Shown one piece after another: positions 41,914 to 50,761 of a DNA stretch of 64,000 bases. The stretch comes from Alishewanella metallidurans (lineage in GTDB: Bacteria > Pseudomonadota > Gammaproteobacteria > Enterobacterales > Alteromonadaceae). The stretch is taken from assembly GCF_036983985.1 (NCBI RefSeq), contig NZ_JALAHQ010000001.1, forward strand, positions 682,001 to 746,000, read 5' to 3'. A program made the translations under genes and the position numbers. Numbering within the stretch: position 1 is the stretch's first letter; each line of letters begins with the position of its first letter. The notes beneath the pieces are model-generated. The model searched no databases. It was given only the letters and a program-made list of their open reading frames with translations, and was not told the origin of the DNA.

Positions 41914-42562
41914 GGTATTACTGGTAGACGATCAGAAGTTGATCCGTGATGGTATTAAAAGCTTGCTCGGCTTGAGCGGCAAAGTTGAGGTAGTAGGAGA
42001 GTGTGCCGACGGCAGCGGCGTAGTAGCAGCATGCCAGCAGCTGAGTCCGGATATGATCTTGCTGGATTTATCTATGCCGGTAATGAATGGTGTACAAACC
42101 CTGGCAGCGTTAAAACAGGCTGGGATTAGCGTACCGGTGCTGATTTTAACCACTTTTGATGAGCACGAGCTGGTGTTAAAAAGTATTACGCTGGGCGCGC
42201 GTGGCTTTTTGCTAAAAGATGTGTCGCTGGAAACTCTGGTAGAAGCCATTACAACTCTGGCAGGCGGTGGTAGCTGGTTTGCGCCGAATATTACCGAGCG
42301 TCTGTTGGGGGCAATGCGCAGTAACGAGGCCAGTGAAAAGGGCGACTTTACTATGCCGGCACAACTTGAGCCGCTAAGTGATAAAGAGCTGGAAATTCTG
42401 CAGTTAATGGCGGCCGGCTACAGCAACAAAGAAATTGCTGCTGCGCTGTATAAATCGGAAGGCACGGTAAAAAACCAGTGCTCGGCGATACTATCAAAGC
42501 TTGGGGTGCGCGATCGCACCCGCGCTGTATTGCTGGCACTTGAGCTGGGGTTGATTAGCTAG
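41906..42562 (+). CDS. LuxR/NarL-family response regulator
   Basis: The 218 residues start with a receiver domain: acidic pocket D8/D9 (LLVDDQ), phospho-acceptor D54 (ILLDLSMPVMNG), conserved T in LILTTFDEH and K in FLLKDVS. A C-terminal LuxR-type helix-turn-helix (about 150-215, LSDKELEILQLMAAGYSNKEI) follows. ATG at 41906 has AGAGAG five bases before it and overlaps the kinase end by eight bases. It is the evident partner of the kinase; the divergent membrane protein is the nearest candidate target. The stop shares CTAG with the convergent galE. Confidence 0.94.
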   Translation: MHRVLLVDDQKLIRDGIKSLLGLSGKVEVVGECADGSGVVAACQQLSPDMILLDLSMPVMNGVQTLAALKQAGISVPVLILTTFDEHELVLKSITLGARGFLLKDVSLETLVEAITTLAGGGSWFAPNITERLLGAMRSNEASEKGDFTMPAQLEPLSDKELEILQLMAAGYSNKEIAAALYKSEGTVKNQCSAILSKLGVRDRTRAVLLALELGLIS

Positions 42563-43575
42563 CTTTTGTAACCATCGGGGTTAACCGACTGCCAGCGCCA
42601 GCTATCGCGCACCATATCATCCAGCGTTTTCTCTGCCTGCCAGCCCAGCAAGGTTTTGGCTTTTGACGGTTCGGCGTAACAGGTGGCAATATCACCTGGC
42701 CGGCGAGCGACAACCTGATAGGGCACCGCTACCTTATTTACTTTGCTAAAAGCATTTACCATATCAAGTACGCTATAGCCTACGCCAGTGCCTAAGTTTA
42801 TCGCTTCAATACCGTTATTGTGCTCTAAATATTGTAAGGCTTTTACATGGCCTAAAGCTAAGTCAACTACATGAATGTAATCGCGCACGCCAGTGCCATC
42901 ATGGGTTGGGTAATCGTTACCAAACACACTTAGCTGTTCACGTTTACCTACGGCAACTTGTGAGATAAATGGCATTAAATTATTGGGTATACCGTTGGGG
43001 TTTTCGCCAATACGACCGCTGCTGTGCGCGCCCACTGGGTTAAAGTAACGCAATAGCGTAATGCCCCAGTCAGGCTCTGCTGCAACTAAATCTTGTAAAA
43101 TATACTCGACCATAAGCTTACTTTGGCCATAAGGGTTAGTGGCTGAACGGGGCGCTGTTTCAGGAATGGGCACGTGCTTGGCATCGCCGTACACGGTAGC
43201 AGAAGAGCTAAAAACTAACTTTTTAACGTTAAATTCGCGCATTACACGACACAGAGTAACGGTGCCTGTAACGTTGTTATCATAATAATGCAAGGGTAAC
43301 TCGGTTGATTCACCTACCGCTTTTAAGCCAGCAAAATGCACTACGGCTTTAATATCATATTGGCTAAATAGCTGTTTTAACGCTTGTTCATCGCGAATAT
43401 CGCCTTTAATACTAATAGCGGCGTTGTTCGTTAATTGCTCTACGCGGTTTAAGGCTTCATCTGAGCTATTGCTAAAGTTATCGAAACTAATAACTTTGTA
43501 CCCGCTATTTAATAGCTCTAACGCGGTGTGGCTACCAATATAGCCAGCGCCGCCAGTTAGTAATATATAGCCCAT
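42559..43575 (-). CDS. galE: UDP-glucose 4-epimerase GalE
   Basis: GalE interconverts UDP-glucose and UDP-galactose for surface polysaccharides and galactose use. The 338 residues have the NAD-binding GGAGYIGSH (8-16), and catalytic S124 (SSSATVYG), Y149 and K153 (YGQSK), numbered as in E. coli. The ribosome-binding site AAGGAGAG is strong. It follows the YciI gene by 23 bases. Confidence 0.97.
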   Translation of the reverse strand: MGYILLTGGAGYIGSHTALELLNSGYKVISFDNFSNSSDEALNRVEQLTNNAAISIKGDIRDEQALKQLFSQYDIKAVVHFAGLKAVGESTELPLHYYDNNVTGTVTLCRVMREFNVKKLVFSSSATVYGDAKHVPIPETAPRSATNPYGQSKLMVEYILQDLVAAEPDWGITLLRYFNPVGAHSSGRIGENPNGIPNNLMPFISQVAVGKREQLSVFGNDYPTHDGTGVRDYIHVVDLALGHVKALQYLEHNNGIEAINLGTGVGYSVLDMVNAFSKVNKVAVPYQVVARRPGDIATCYAEPSKAKTLLGWQAEKTLDDMVRDSWRWQSVNPDGYKS

Positions 43576-43598
43576 TGTACTCTCCTTGTTACTAGACC

Positions 43599-43898
43599 TT
43601 ACGGCAATACTTTTTTAAACGGCTTTACTGTTGAGCGAGCATAAACCCCTGCCGCTAAGTAAGGATCGGCATTCGCCCAATCTTTTGCCGCGTTAAGCGA
43701 GCTAAATTCAGCGACAACTAAAGAGCCGCTAAAGCCGGCGCTACCAGGATCATTGCTGTCAATTGCCGGTAATGGCCCTGCGATTAGCAAACGACCTTCG
43801 TTTTTTAATTGTTCTAAGCGGCTTAAGTGGGCCGGACGTGCGGCTAAGCGCTTATCTAAACTCTCTGCTACGTCTTCAGAATAAATCATATAAAACAT
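43599..43898 (-). CDS. YciI-family protein
   Basis: The 99-residue YciI-like protein has a ferredoxin-like fold with the pattern YMIYSEDVAESLDKRLAARP, HLSRLEQLKNEGRLLIAGPLP, and FSSLNAAKDWANADPY. The family is of uncertain function. AAGGA lies eight bases before the ATG. It is upstream of galE in the same orientation and probably cotranscribed. Confidence 0.9.
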   Translation of the reverse strand: MFYMIYSEDVAESLDKRLAARPAHLSRLEQLKNEGRLLIAGPLPAIDSNDPGSAGFSGSLVVAEFSSLNAAKDWANADPYLAAGVYARSTVKPFKKVLP

Positions 43899-44088
43899 AC
43901 TAGTGTCCTTGCGCCGTGCGAATAAATACTGCGCGAACCTTAGCAGAAAGTCGGCTTTTCGCCAATGGAATTCAGCGTATAAGGCCGGTTCAGCACTAGG
44001 ATTTACCCCAACACCCTGTTAGCATGCAGAGCGCTTAAAAAAATAATAATCAATTCTAATAAGAAATTTTCAGGGAGTTTTCGCCGCG

Positions 44089-45501
44089 ATGAAACGTGAA
44101 CAATTCAGTTCAAGCCTCGGTTTTGTGCTGGCAGCCGCCGGCTCAGCAGTAGGTATAGGTAATTTAGTCGCCTTTCCGGTTATGGCCAGTAAAAATGGCG
44201 GTGCCGCCTTTTTAATCATGTATGCCTTTTTTGTATTTTTTATCTGCTTGCCAATAATGTTGGCGGAGATGAGCTTAGGCCGTCATACCAGACAAAATCC
44301 ATTGGGTGCTTACACCGACATTGGTAAAAATGCCGCTTGGCGCACTGTGGGTTGGATGTCGGTGATTACGCCGTTTATGATTGGTGTATTTTATTTAGTT
44401 ATTACCGTGTGGATCTTTGGCTATTTAGGTAAGTCGGTGTTGGGGCAACTAACTGAACTTGCTGATCCAAGTAGCTTTGGTGCTTTTATTAATAGTAACG
44501 AGCTATTTGTCTATATGGCCATTGTTGTTGGCTTAACTTTTCTTATATTACAAGGTGGCGTTAAACAAGGCATTGAAAAGGCCGCTAGAGTATTAATGCC
44601 AATGCTGTTTGTCATGCTTATTGCTTTGGTTATTTATGTTATGACCTTAGATAATGCCATGTTAGGTGTTAAGTTTTTCTTAATTCCTGAGTTTGATAAG
44701 TTAACGGGCAAGGTACTAAACGGCGCATTGGCACAAGCATTTTTCTCGCTGTCGCTGGCTATGGGTATTTTAATTACCTACGGCTCTTATATTCAAAAAA
44801 ACAATAATATTGTCCACGCCGGTAAAATGGTGGCGGGCTTATCTTTGTTGGTAGCCTGTTGTTCAGGGTTGTTAATTTTACCTGCGGTGTTTTCATTTAA
44901 TCCAGATATTCAAATTAGTACCTTATCTGAATCTAGTATCAGTATGATTTTCACCTTTTTACCGAAAATATTTTTAGCGATGCAGGCAGATATTGGTTAT
45001 TTTGGTGCGTCCTTCGTTGCTAGTTTTTTCTTCTTACTAGTGTTTTTTGCTGCGCTAACCTCACTGGTATCTATTATCGAAGTGCCGGTAGCCAGTTTAA
45101 TGGATAGTAAAGGTGTAAGTCGTCGCTCGGCATTATGTGTGCTTGGTGGCGCGATGATTGTACTGGCTATTATTTCTGCTTTGTCTTTTGGTCGGGTTGA
45201 GCTGTTTAGTAACTTGCTAAGCTACGGCGGGGTAGATAAGTCATTTTTCGATCTGGTATATGATATTTTCTACGAAACTATTCTGCCGCTAAATGGTTTC
45301 TTACTGTGTCTGTTCGTTATTTACCGCTGGAAGAAGCATAACCTTGACGCGGAGATTAGTCAGGGGAACCCTAGCTTTAGCGGTTCGTTACTACAAAAGT
45401 ATGTTAACTTTTCATTAGGTACTTTTATTCCGCTGATTTTGGCGGTGATCTTTATTAATACCGTATCGACTATTTTCTTTGGTAAAAACCTACTGTTTTG
45501 A
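44089..45501 (+). CDS. Sodium-dependent transporter, NSS/SNF family
   Basis: The 470 residues have about 11-12 membrane helices and the NSS signature at the start: SSSLGFVLAAAGSAVGIGNL followed by AFPVMASKNGGAAF, which forms the unwound TM1 sodium/substrate site. Bacterial members (LeuT, TnaT, MhsT) carry amino acids; the substrate cannot be told here. The ribosome-binding site GGGAG is at the long spacing of 12 bases. It is convergent with proS. Confidence 0.93.
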   Translation: MKREQFSSSLGFVLAAAGSAVGIGNLVAFPVMASKNGGAAFLIMYAFFVFFICLPIMLAEMSLGRHTRQNPLGAYTDIGKNAAWRTVGWMSVITPFMIGVFYLVITVWIFGYLGKSVLGQLTELADPSSFGAFINSNELFVYMAIVVGLTFLILQGGVKQGIEKAARVLMPMLFVMLIALVIYVMTLDNAMLGVKFFLIPEFDKLTGKVLNGALAQAFFSLSLAMGILITYGSYIQKNNNIVHAGKMVAGLSLLVACCSGLLILPAVFSFNPDIQISTLSESSISMIFTFLPKIFLAMQADIGYFGASFVASFFFLLVFFAALTSLVSIIEVPVASLMDSKGVSRRSALCVLGGAMIVLAIISALSFGRVELFSNLLSYGGVDKSFFDLVYDIFYETILPLNGFLLCLFVIYRWKKHNLDAEISQGNPSFSGSLLQKYVNFSLGTFIPLILAVIFINTVSTIFFGKNLLF

Positions 45502-45511
45502 TCATGCAGTA

Positions 45512-45549
45512 GATAAAAGAAAGGCCGCAAATTGCGGCCTTTCTTTATC
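45512..45549. terminator. Bidirectional terminator between transporter and proS
   Basis: The core stem GGCCGC/GCGGCC is extended by A- and T-rich arms (GATAAAAGAAA against TTTCTTTATC), giving T-runs on both strands. Confidence 0.9.
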
Positions 45550-45561
45550 GGTATAAGTAAA

Positions 45562-47289
45562 TTACTTTACTAACTTTTGCTGCATTGCTGCGACAACGCC
45601 AGGAATATCTAACATTGCTTTTTCACCGGTGCGGCGGTTTTTGTATTCTACTTGCTGGTTATCTAAGTTACGTTCACCAATTACAATGCTGTGTGGAATA
45701 CCAATCAGCTCCATATCAGCGAACATAACGCCTGGGCGCTCTTTACGGTCGTCAAATAGCACTTCAAAGCCTGCAGCAGTTAACTCGTTATATAAGCGCA
45801 CGGTGGCTTCTTCAATGCGTACCGACTTGTGCATGTTCATCGGAATTAACGCAATTTGAAATGGTGCTATCGCATCTGGCCAAATAATACCGTACTCGTC
45901 ATTATTTTGTTCTATGGCCGCGGCGATAATGCGTGACACACCCACACCATAGCAGCCCATGGTCATAATTTGATGTTTGCCTTCTTCATTCAGTACACCG
46001 GCTTTTAATGCCTGAGAGTATTTGTCACCTAATTGGAAGATATGACCTACTTCGATACCACGCTTAATAACTAATTTACCCTTACCACAAGGGCTGGCAT
46101 CACCTTCAACGATATTACGTATGTCGGCTACGGTATAATCTTGGATGTCCCGCTGCCAGTTGACGCCAGTTAGGTGATAACCGTCTTTGTTTGCGCCGCA
46201 AATAAAGTCGGTAAGGTGGGCGGCGCTGCGATCAACAATCACCGGTATCTTGCTAGCAACTGGGCCTAATGAGCCTGGGCCTGCGCCGATTGCTGCGCGA
46301 ATTTCCTCTTCTGAGGCAAATACTAATGGGCTTTGCACCTGAGGAAGTTTTTCCGCTTTAATTTCGTTTAATTCGTGATCGCTACGTAGTACCAAAGCAA
46401 CCAGTGTTTGTGTTGCTTTTGCATCCGCCTTTGTTGCGTACACGACTAAGGTTTTACACACTTTGGCGGAGCTTTGATTTAGTAGCGTGGCTACATCAGC
46501 TACAGTTTTAACATTCGGGGTGGCTACTTCAGTTAATACTTCGCTAGGAGCTGCAGGTTCGCCTTGTGGCGCTAATGCTTCGGCCATTTCAATGTTTGCC
46601 GCGTAATCGCTAGCATCTGAAAAAGCGATAGCGTCTTCGCCAGAGGCCGCCAATACATGGAATTCGTGCGACATACTGCCGCCAATAGCGCCGGTGTCGG
46701 CGAGTACTGGACGAAAGTTCAAGCCTAAACGGGTAAAGATATTACAGTAGGCTTGATACATTGCATCATAAGTTTGCTGCAAACTGTCTTGTGATAAATG
46801 AAATGAGTAGGCATCTTTCATCAAAAATTCCCGTGCACGCATTACGCCAAAACGTGGCCGACGCTCGTCACGAAACTTAGTTTGAATTTGATATAAGCTC
46901 AGTGGTAGTTGCTTGTAGCTGGTAATTTCGCGACGAACTAAATCGGTAATAACTTCTTCGTGGGTTGGCCCTAAAACAAAATCGCGAGTGTGCCGGTCTT
47001 TAAAACGCAGTAGCTCTGCATCCATTTGCTCCCAGCGCCCAGATTCTTGCCATAGCTCAGCTGGCTGTACCATTGGCATTAATACTTCAATAGCACCGGC
47101 TTTATTCATTTCTTCACGAACAATTTGCTCTACTTTACGCAGCACGCGCACACCAGTAGGTAAGTAGGTATACAAACCTGATGCAACACGGCGCACCATA
47201 CCGGCGCGCAGCATTAATTTATGACTAATAACTTCAGCGTCGGCTGGCGTTTCTTTAAGGGTAGATAATAAGTACTGGCTGCTGCGCAT
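45562..47289 (-). CDS. proS: Prolyl-tRNA synthetase ProS
   Basis: The 575-residue bacterial-type enzyme has the class II motifs, including YTYLPTGVRVLRKVE and PTHEEVITDLVRRE. It also has the inserted editing (INS) domain (about 225-400) that removes mischarged alanine, with KTLVVYATKAD and GPGSLGP, and ends with the C-terminal anticodon-binding domain (LIPMNMHKS onward). The start gives the usual MRSSQYLLSTLKETP. Confidence 0.98.
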   Translation of the reverse strand: MRSSQYLLSTLKETPADAEVISHKLMLRAGMVRRVASGLYTYLPTGVRVLRKVEQIVREEMNKAGAIEVLMPMVQPAELWQESGRWEQMDAELLRFKDRHTRDFVLGPTHEEVITDLVRREITSYKQLPLSLYQIQTKFRDERRPRFGVMRAREFLMKDAYSFHLSQDSLQQTYDAMYQAYCNIFTRLGLNFRPVLADTGAIGGSMSHEFHVLAASGEDAIAFSDASDYAANIEMAEALAPQGEPAAPSEVLTEVATPNVKTVADVATLLNQSSAKVCKTLVVYATKADAKATQTLVALVLRSDHELNEIKAEKLPQVQSPLVFASEEEIRAAIGAGPGSLGPVASKIPVIVDRSAAHLTDFICGANKDGYHLTGVNWQRDIQDYTVADIRNIVEGDASPCGKGKLVIKRGIEVGHIFQLGDKYSQALKAGVLNEEGKHQIMTMGCYGVGVSRIIAAAIEQNNDEYGIIWPDAIAPFQIALIPMNMHKSVRIEEATVRLYNELTAAGFEVLFDDRKERPGVMFADMELIGIPHSIVIGERNLDNQQVEYKNRRTGEKAMLDIPGVVAAMQQKLVK

Positions 47290-47349
47290 GGCATTCTCAT
47301 ATTGGTGCTAAAAAATAGCCGCCATTCTAGCAAGGCGGCAGTGGCAATT

Positions 47350-48417
47350 CTATTGGAGTTTTAATTGGTGTTGGATCAGCTTATTGGTAACGTGCTGTTC
47401 GGCTGTCATGCCACCGACAGAGTATATACTGCCATCAATATCTATTAAGCCGCGCAAGTCCATTACTGCCGTAGTATCGGCCGCTTTTAACCAGCGCTGT
47501 TCTGTTAAAGAATAAAGCCATACTTTACTATTGGGTGCTGACGCGACGTTGTTATAGCCAATACCGTTGTAGTTATATGGGTTAGTGCTGCCACCAACAA
47601 AAGCAATAACATCTTTACCATCTACTTTACTGGCAATAGCGGCCATACGATAGCGCGCCGTGCCAGTCGGATGCGGCACCTTTCGCCAGTCTATACTATT
47701 CGCGTTGTCACCAACACTACCTAAATAACAGGCTGGTTCGCTTACAAACTCGCGTTTGCGGTCAGTATAATATTGTAAGGTTACGCCATCACAGAGCAAC
47801 ATCTTATTGTTTAGCATTGCACCGGCTAAGCCAAATACGGGGTTACCGGGGAAAGGCGTTGCTTGAGACCAACGTTGGGTATAATTATCAAAGAGTTGGA
47901 CTAAATTAACGTTGCCATTGTCGCTCCAACCACTGACTAAATAGATGTAGCGGTTCTGGTAGGTTAGTGCCACTGCATCATCTACTGGCACGGGTATATC
48001 ATTAAGTTTTGTATAACGTTTGGTTATCGGGTCAAGCCGATAGCTATCTGCCACCGTTTGCTCGCTACCGTCGGTATTTACGCTAAAGCCACCAAACACA
48101 AAGAAGTTATTATTCAACGCCACGGCACTGGCCGCAATGCGCCCTGATAAACGTTGCTGGCTGGGTACTGCTGGCATATCGTGCCAGCCGAAATCACCTA
48201 GCGTGTGCATAAATACTTTGTTATGAATATCCGCTTGCTGCTTGCCTTGGCCAATACCCATAAAGCTAGCAATGTAAGTTTTGCCGCGAATATGCACGCT
48301 GGCTACTGCATTATTGCTTACCGGTTCGGGTAAATCGGGTAAGGCTGCTGCTGATACGGCAATACAGGTTGTTGCAGCTGCCAAACTACTCAGGTAGCTG
48401 ATGTATTTCAGTAACAT
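47350..48417 (-). CDS. Secreted Kelch-repeat beta-propeller protein
   Basis: The 355 residues have a signal peptide (about 1-24, ..SAAA-LPDL) and several Kelch-type blades (FVFGGFS, IYLVSGWSDN, IAFVGGSTN, IYSVGGMTAE). The overall plan resembles NanM-type mutarotases or epimerases, but no catalytic residues could be assigned. The ATG overlaps the 3' end of trmO by 32 bases; GGGGAA nine bases before it supports this start. Confidence 0.83.
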   Translation of the reverse strand: MLLKYISYLSSLAAATTCIAVSAAALPDLPEPVSNNAVASVHIRGKTYIASFMGIGQGKQQADIHNKVFMHTLGDFGWHDMPAVPSQQRLSGRIAASAVALNNNFFVFGGFSVNTDGSEQTVADSYRLDPITKRYTKLNDIPVPVDDAVALTYQNRYIYLVSGWSDNGNVNLVQLFDNYTQRWSQATPFPGNPVFGLAGAMLNNKMLLCDGVTLQYYTDRKREFVSEPACYLGSVGDNANSIDWRKVPHPTGTARYRMAAIASKVDGKDVIAFVGGSTNPYNYNGIGYNNVASAPNSKVWLYSLTEQRWLKAADTTAVMDLRGLIDIDGSIYSVGGMTAEQHVTNKLIQHQLKLQ

Positions 48418-49096
48418 GGTTATGTTCCCCGTTAACGGTCCATTTTATATTGTAGTTATATAGTGTCATGCCATAACTTTGTTCGCCGTCACGTTGTTTT
48501 TTATACGACGGTCGTGGATCTTGTTTTAGTACTTTTTCAATAAATAACTGTAAATCTGGATACTGAATTTGCTGTTGGCAAAAAATACTGGCGGTTTCGG
48601 TAAAACTGACGGTCATTGCGGTGCTAGGCGCGGCATCAGCAAAGCCACCAGCGGCGTTTGGTAGAGCGTCAGAATAGGGTAGGTAAGGCTTTATATCAAT
48701 AACGGGTGTGCCATCCAGTAAATCGATACCGCTAATTTTAAGCATTAGCTTACCGTTTTTACGTTCTACACCGTCTAGCTTTACCACTGATAAGCCAATT
48801 GGGTTGGGCCGAAAGGTTGCCCTCGTCGCAAATACGCCTTTACGGGCATTACCACCTAAGCGTGGTGGGCGTACCATCGGTGACCAGCCTTTATCTGCAG
48901 TTTCGTGAAAGACAAATAACAACCATAAGTGGCTAAAGCTGTCGATACCGCGCAGTATAGCCTCATCGTTATACTCATTTTCCAACACCAAATAACCTGT
49001 AGCTTCTGCTATAAGACCCGGCTGGCGCGGAATGGCAAATTTTTGTTTGTAGGGCGATTGAATATAGCCAACTACATTAAATTGATAAGCTGCCAT
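48386..49096 (-). CDS. trmO: tRNA (N6-threonylcarbamoyladenosine(37)-N6)-methyltransferase TrmO
   Basis: TrmO (TsaA, YaeB) methylates t6A37 to m6t6A in tRNA-Thr using S-adenosylmethionine. The 236 residues contain the family's N-terminal beta-barrel: IGYIQSP-like GYIQSPYKQKFAIPRQPG, SFSHLWLLFVFH, GVFATRATFRPNPIGLS and GIDLLDGTPVIDIKPYLPY. It leads a two-gene unit with the Kelch protein. Confidence 0.94.
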   Translation of the reverse strand: MAAYQFNVVGYIQSPYKQKFAIPRQPGLIAEATGYLVLENEYNDEAILRGIDSFSHLWLLFVFHETADKGWSPMVRPPRLGGNARKGVFATRATFRPNPIGLSVVKLDGVERKNGKLMLKISGIDLLDGTPVIDIKPYLPYSDALPNAAGGFADAAPSTAMTVSFTETASIFCQQQIQYPDLQLFIEKVLKQDPRPSYKKQRDGEQSYGMTLYNYNIKWTVNGEHNHVTEIHQLPE

Positions 49097-49174
49097 AGGC
49101 TCCTGAGGTAAAACACTAACGTGCGTAATGTGCTAATTTATAAAAGCCTAAAGTAGCATATTGTTTTTAAATAG

Positions 49175-49831
49175 CTATTTTTCGTTAAGGTGGCAATCGC
49201 TTAAATCAATAGTATAAATATTATCCAACTTGTCGATAGAAGAATGGCTAACGCTTAAATCTTTTACCCGGCCGTTGCGCAGACTATAAACCCAGCCATG
49301 AATAGTTAAGGGTTGGCCGCGCTCCCATGCTTCTTGCACAAAGCTGGTATGACATAAATTGCGTACCTGTTCCATCACGTTTAATTCAATCAATCGATTA
49401 ACGCGATCGTCTTCATCAGCAAAGGCGTCTACATCATCGCGGTGCATGGCATACACATCTTTTACATTACGTAGCCAGTTATCAACAAAGCCCACGCGTT
49501 GCTTGGTCATAGCCGCCTTAACACCACCACAACCATAATGACCGACGACCAATATATGCTTAACTTTAAGAACTTCAATGGCATATTGTAATACTGACAA
49601 GCAGTTCATATCTGAATGTACTACTAGGTTTGCAACATTACGGTGGACAAACAGCTCACCTGGCAATAAGCCCACTATTTCATTAGCAGGAACACGGCTG
49701 TCTGAACAACCTATCCACAAATACTCAGGAGCTTGTTGCTCTGAAAGTTGCTTGAAGAAGCCTGGCTGCTCTTTTTCGATGCGGTCAGCCCAGTTTTTGT
49801 TGTTAATAAACAGCTGTTTAAAAGCAGGCAT
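49175..49831 (-). CDS. can: Beta-class carbonic anhydrase Can
   Basis: This is a zinc enzyme interconverting CO2 and bicarbonate in the cytosol. The 218 residues carry zinc ligands C42, H98 and C101, with the D44/R46 dyad (GCSDSRVP; VGHYGCGG), numbered as in E. coli Can. AAGG precedes the start. It stands alone. Confidence 0.97.
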   Translation of the reverse strand: MPAFKQLFINNKNWADRIEKEQPGFFKQLSEQQAPEYLWIGCSDSRVPANEIVGLLPGELFVHRNVANLVVHSDMNCLSVLQYAIEVLKVKHILVVGHYGCGGVKAAMTKQRVGFVDNWLRNVKDVYAMHRDDVDAFADEDDRVNRLIELNVMEQVRNLCHTSFVQEAWERGQPLTIHGWVYSLRNGRVKDLSVSHSSIDKLDNIYTIDLSDCHLNEK

Positions 49832-50176
49832 AGCTCTACCTTGAGTGTAGGTTGACGAGGAGAATACTAATTTTACCTGCTTTTTTTACACCGGCAATGA
49901 TTAATTTGGAAAAGTTTCGCTTAGCTCGGTGGTAAACAAACTATTTGGTCATGTTTATTGCATTAGCAAGAATATAGTAAAGTATGTTATACAATGTTTA
50001 AACGTTAAATGTAATATGCACTCTGTGTGCTGCTTATTATATCTAGAATGTAATTTGATATTATCATTAACCTAAGCTGAATGAGCGTGGTGTTTTTATA
50101 TAATACAATTTCAATAATATCTTTATTTTTTTCTATAATTTAATTATTCTGATCCCAATTATGATAGGAGGTTACA
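49832..50176. other. AT-rich intergenic region between can and the H-NS-like gene
   Basis: No gene was recognised in these 345 bases. The region is strongly AT-rich toward the right end, with several -10-like words (TATAAT at 50099-50104 and 50134-50139) but no good -35. AT-rich curved DNA of this sort is a typical binding target of H-NS proteins, so autoregulation of the downstream gene is plausible. Confidence 0.5.
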
Positions 50177-50704
50177 ATGTCCATTTTGTTAGATAAACGC
50201 GAGCTGAGAAAAGCGGCGAAAGAGGTCACACTGGCTAAACTGACCGATATTATTGAGACCTTAAATGCGGTTATGGTTGAACGGCAAAAAGAAGTTGAGC
50301 TTATTACACAGCTAGAGCAATTAGCAAAATCACAAGGTTTCACCTTAGAACAGTTAGGCTACAAACTTAATAATGATGCTGCAGTAGTGCCGATGGATAG
50401 CGCAGTTAAGGCTGATAAGCGGCCAACAAAGCCTAAATTTAAAACCATTAATAAAGAAAATCAGTACTTCTATATTGAACATGGTGAATTATTGCTATTG
50501 CGTACTCATACGATGAAAAAGAGCCTGCAAGATCGTGGCATTGATGTTATGCCTTTAGCTAAAGTTGACAAAAAGCACGCTAAGCAAATAGATACCTTAA
50601 TTGCTGATGCCACAGTGCAAGCTGTTGAAAATTTTAATGCTAAAGTTGACGCGTGGAACGAATGGGCGGCAGCGAATGGTGAAGAGATTTTAAGCAAAAA
50701 ATAA
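50177..50704 (+). CDS. H-NS-like protein with atypical C-terminal half
   Basis: The 175-residue protein has an N-terminal segment (about 8-66) aligning by eye with the H-NS oligomerisation domain: LRKAAKEVTLAKLTDIIETL, then VMVERQKE. A linker (66-95) and a C-terminal part (about 96-175) follow. The place where H-NS has the TWTGxGR DNA-binding loop reads YFYIEHGELLLLRT instead. It may bind DNA differently, act as a dominant partner of another H-NS, or belong to a separate family. AGGAGGT gives a very strong ribosome-binding site. A terminator follows. Confidence 0.65.
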   Translation: MSILLDKRELRKAAKEVTLAKLTDIIETLNAVMVERQKEVELITQLEQLAKSQGFTLEQLGYKLNNDAAVVPMDSAVKADKRPTKPKFKTINKENQYFYIEHGELLLLRTHTMKKSLQDRGIDVMPLAKVDKKHAKQIDTLIADATVQAVENFNAKVDAWNEWAAANGEEILSKK

Positions 50705-50735
50705 AGGTTATTAAGCAAATAATAGCTTAATAAAT

Positions 50736-50761
50736 AAAAAACCGGCTATTGCCGGTTTTTT
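50736..50761. terminator. Bidirectional terminator
   Basis: AAAAAACCGGC and GCCGGTTTTTT enclose TATT. The right end overlaps the stop codon of the minus-strand yciK gene. Confidence 0.92.
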
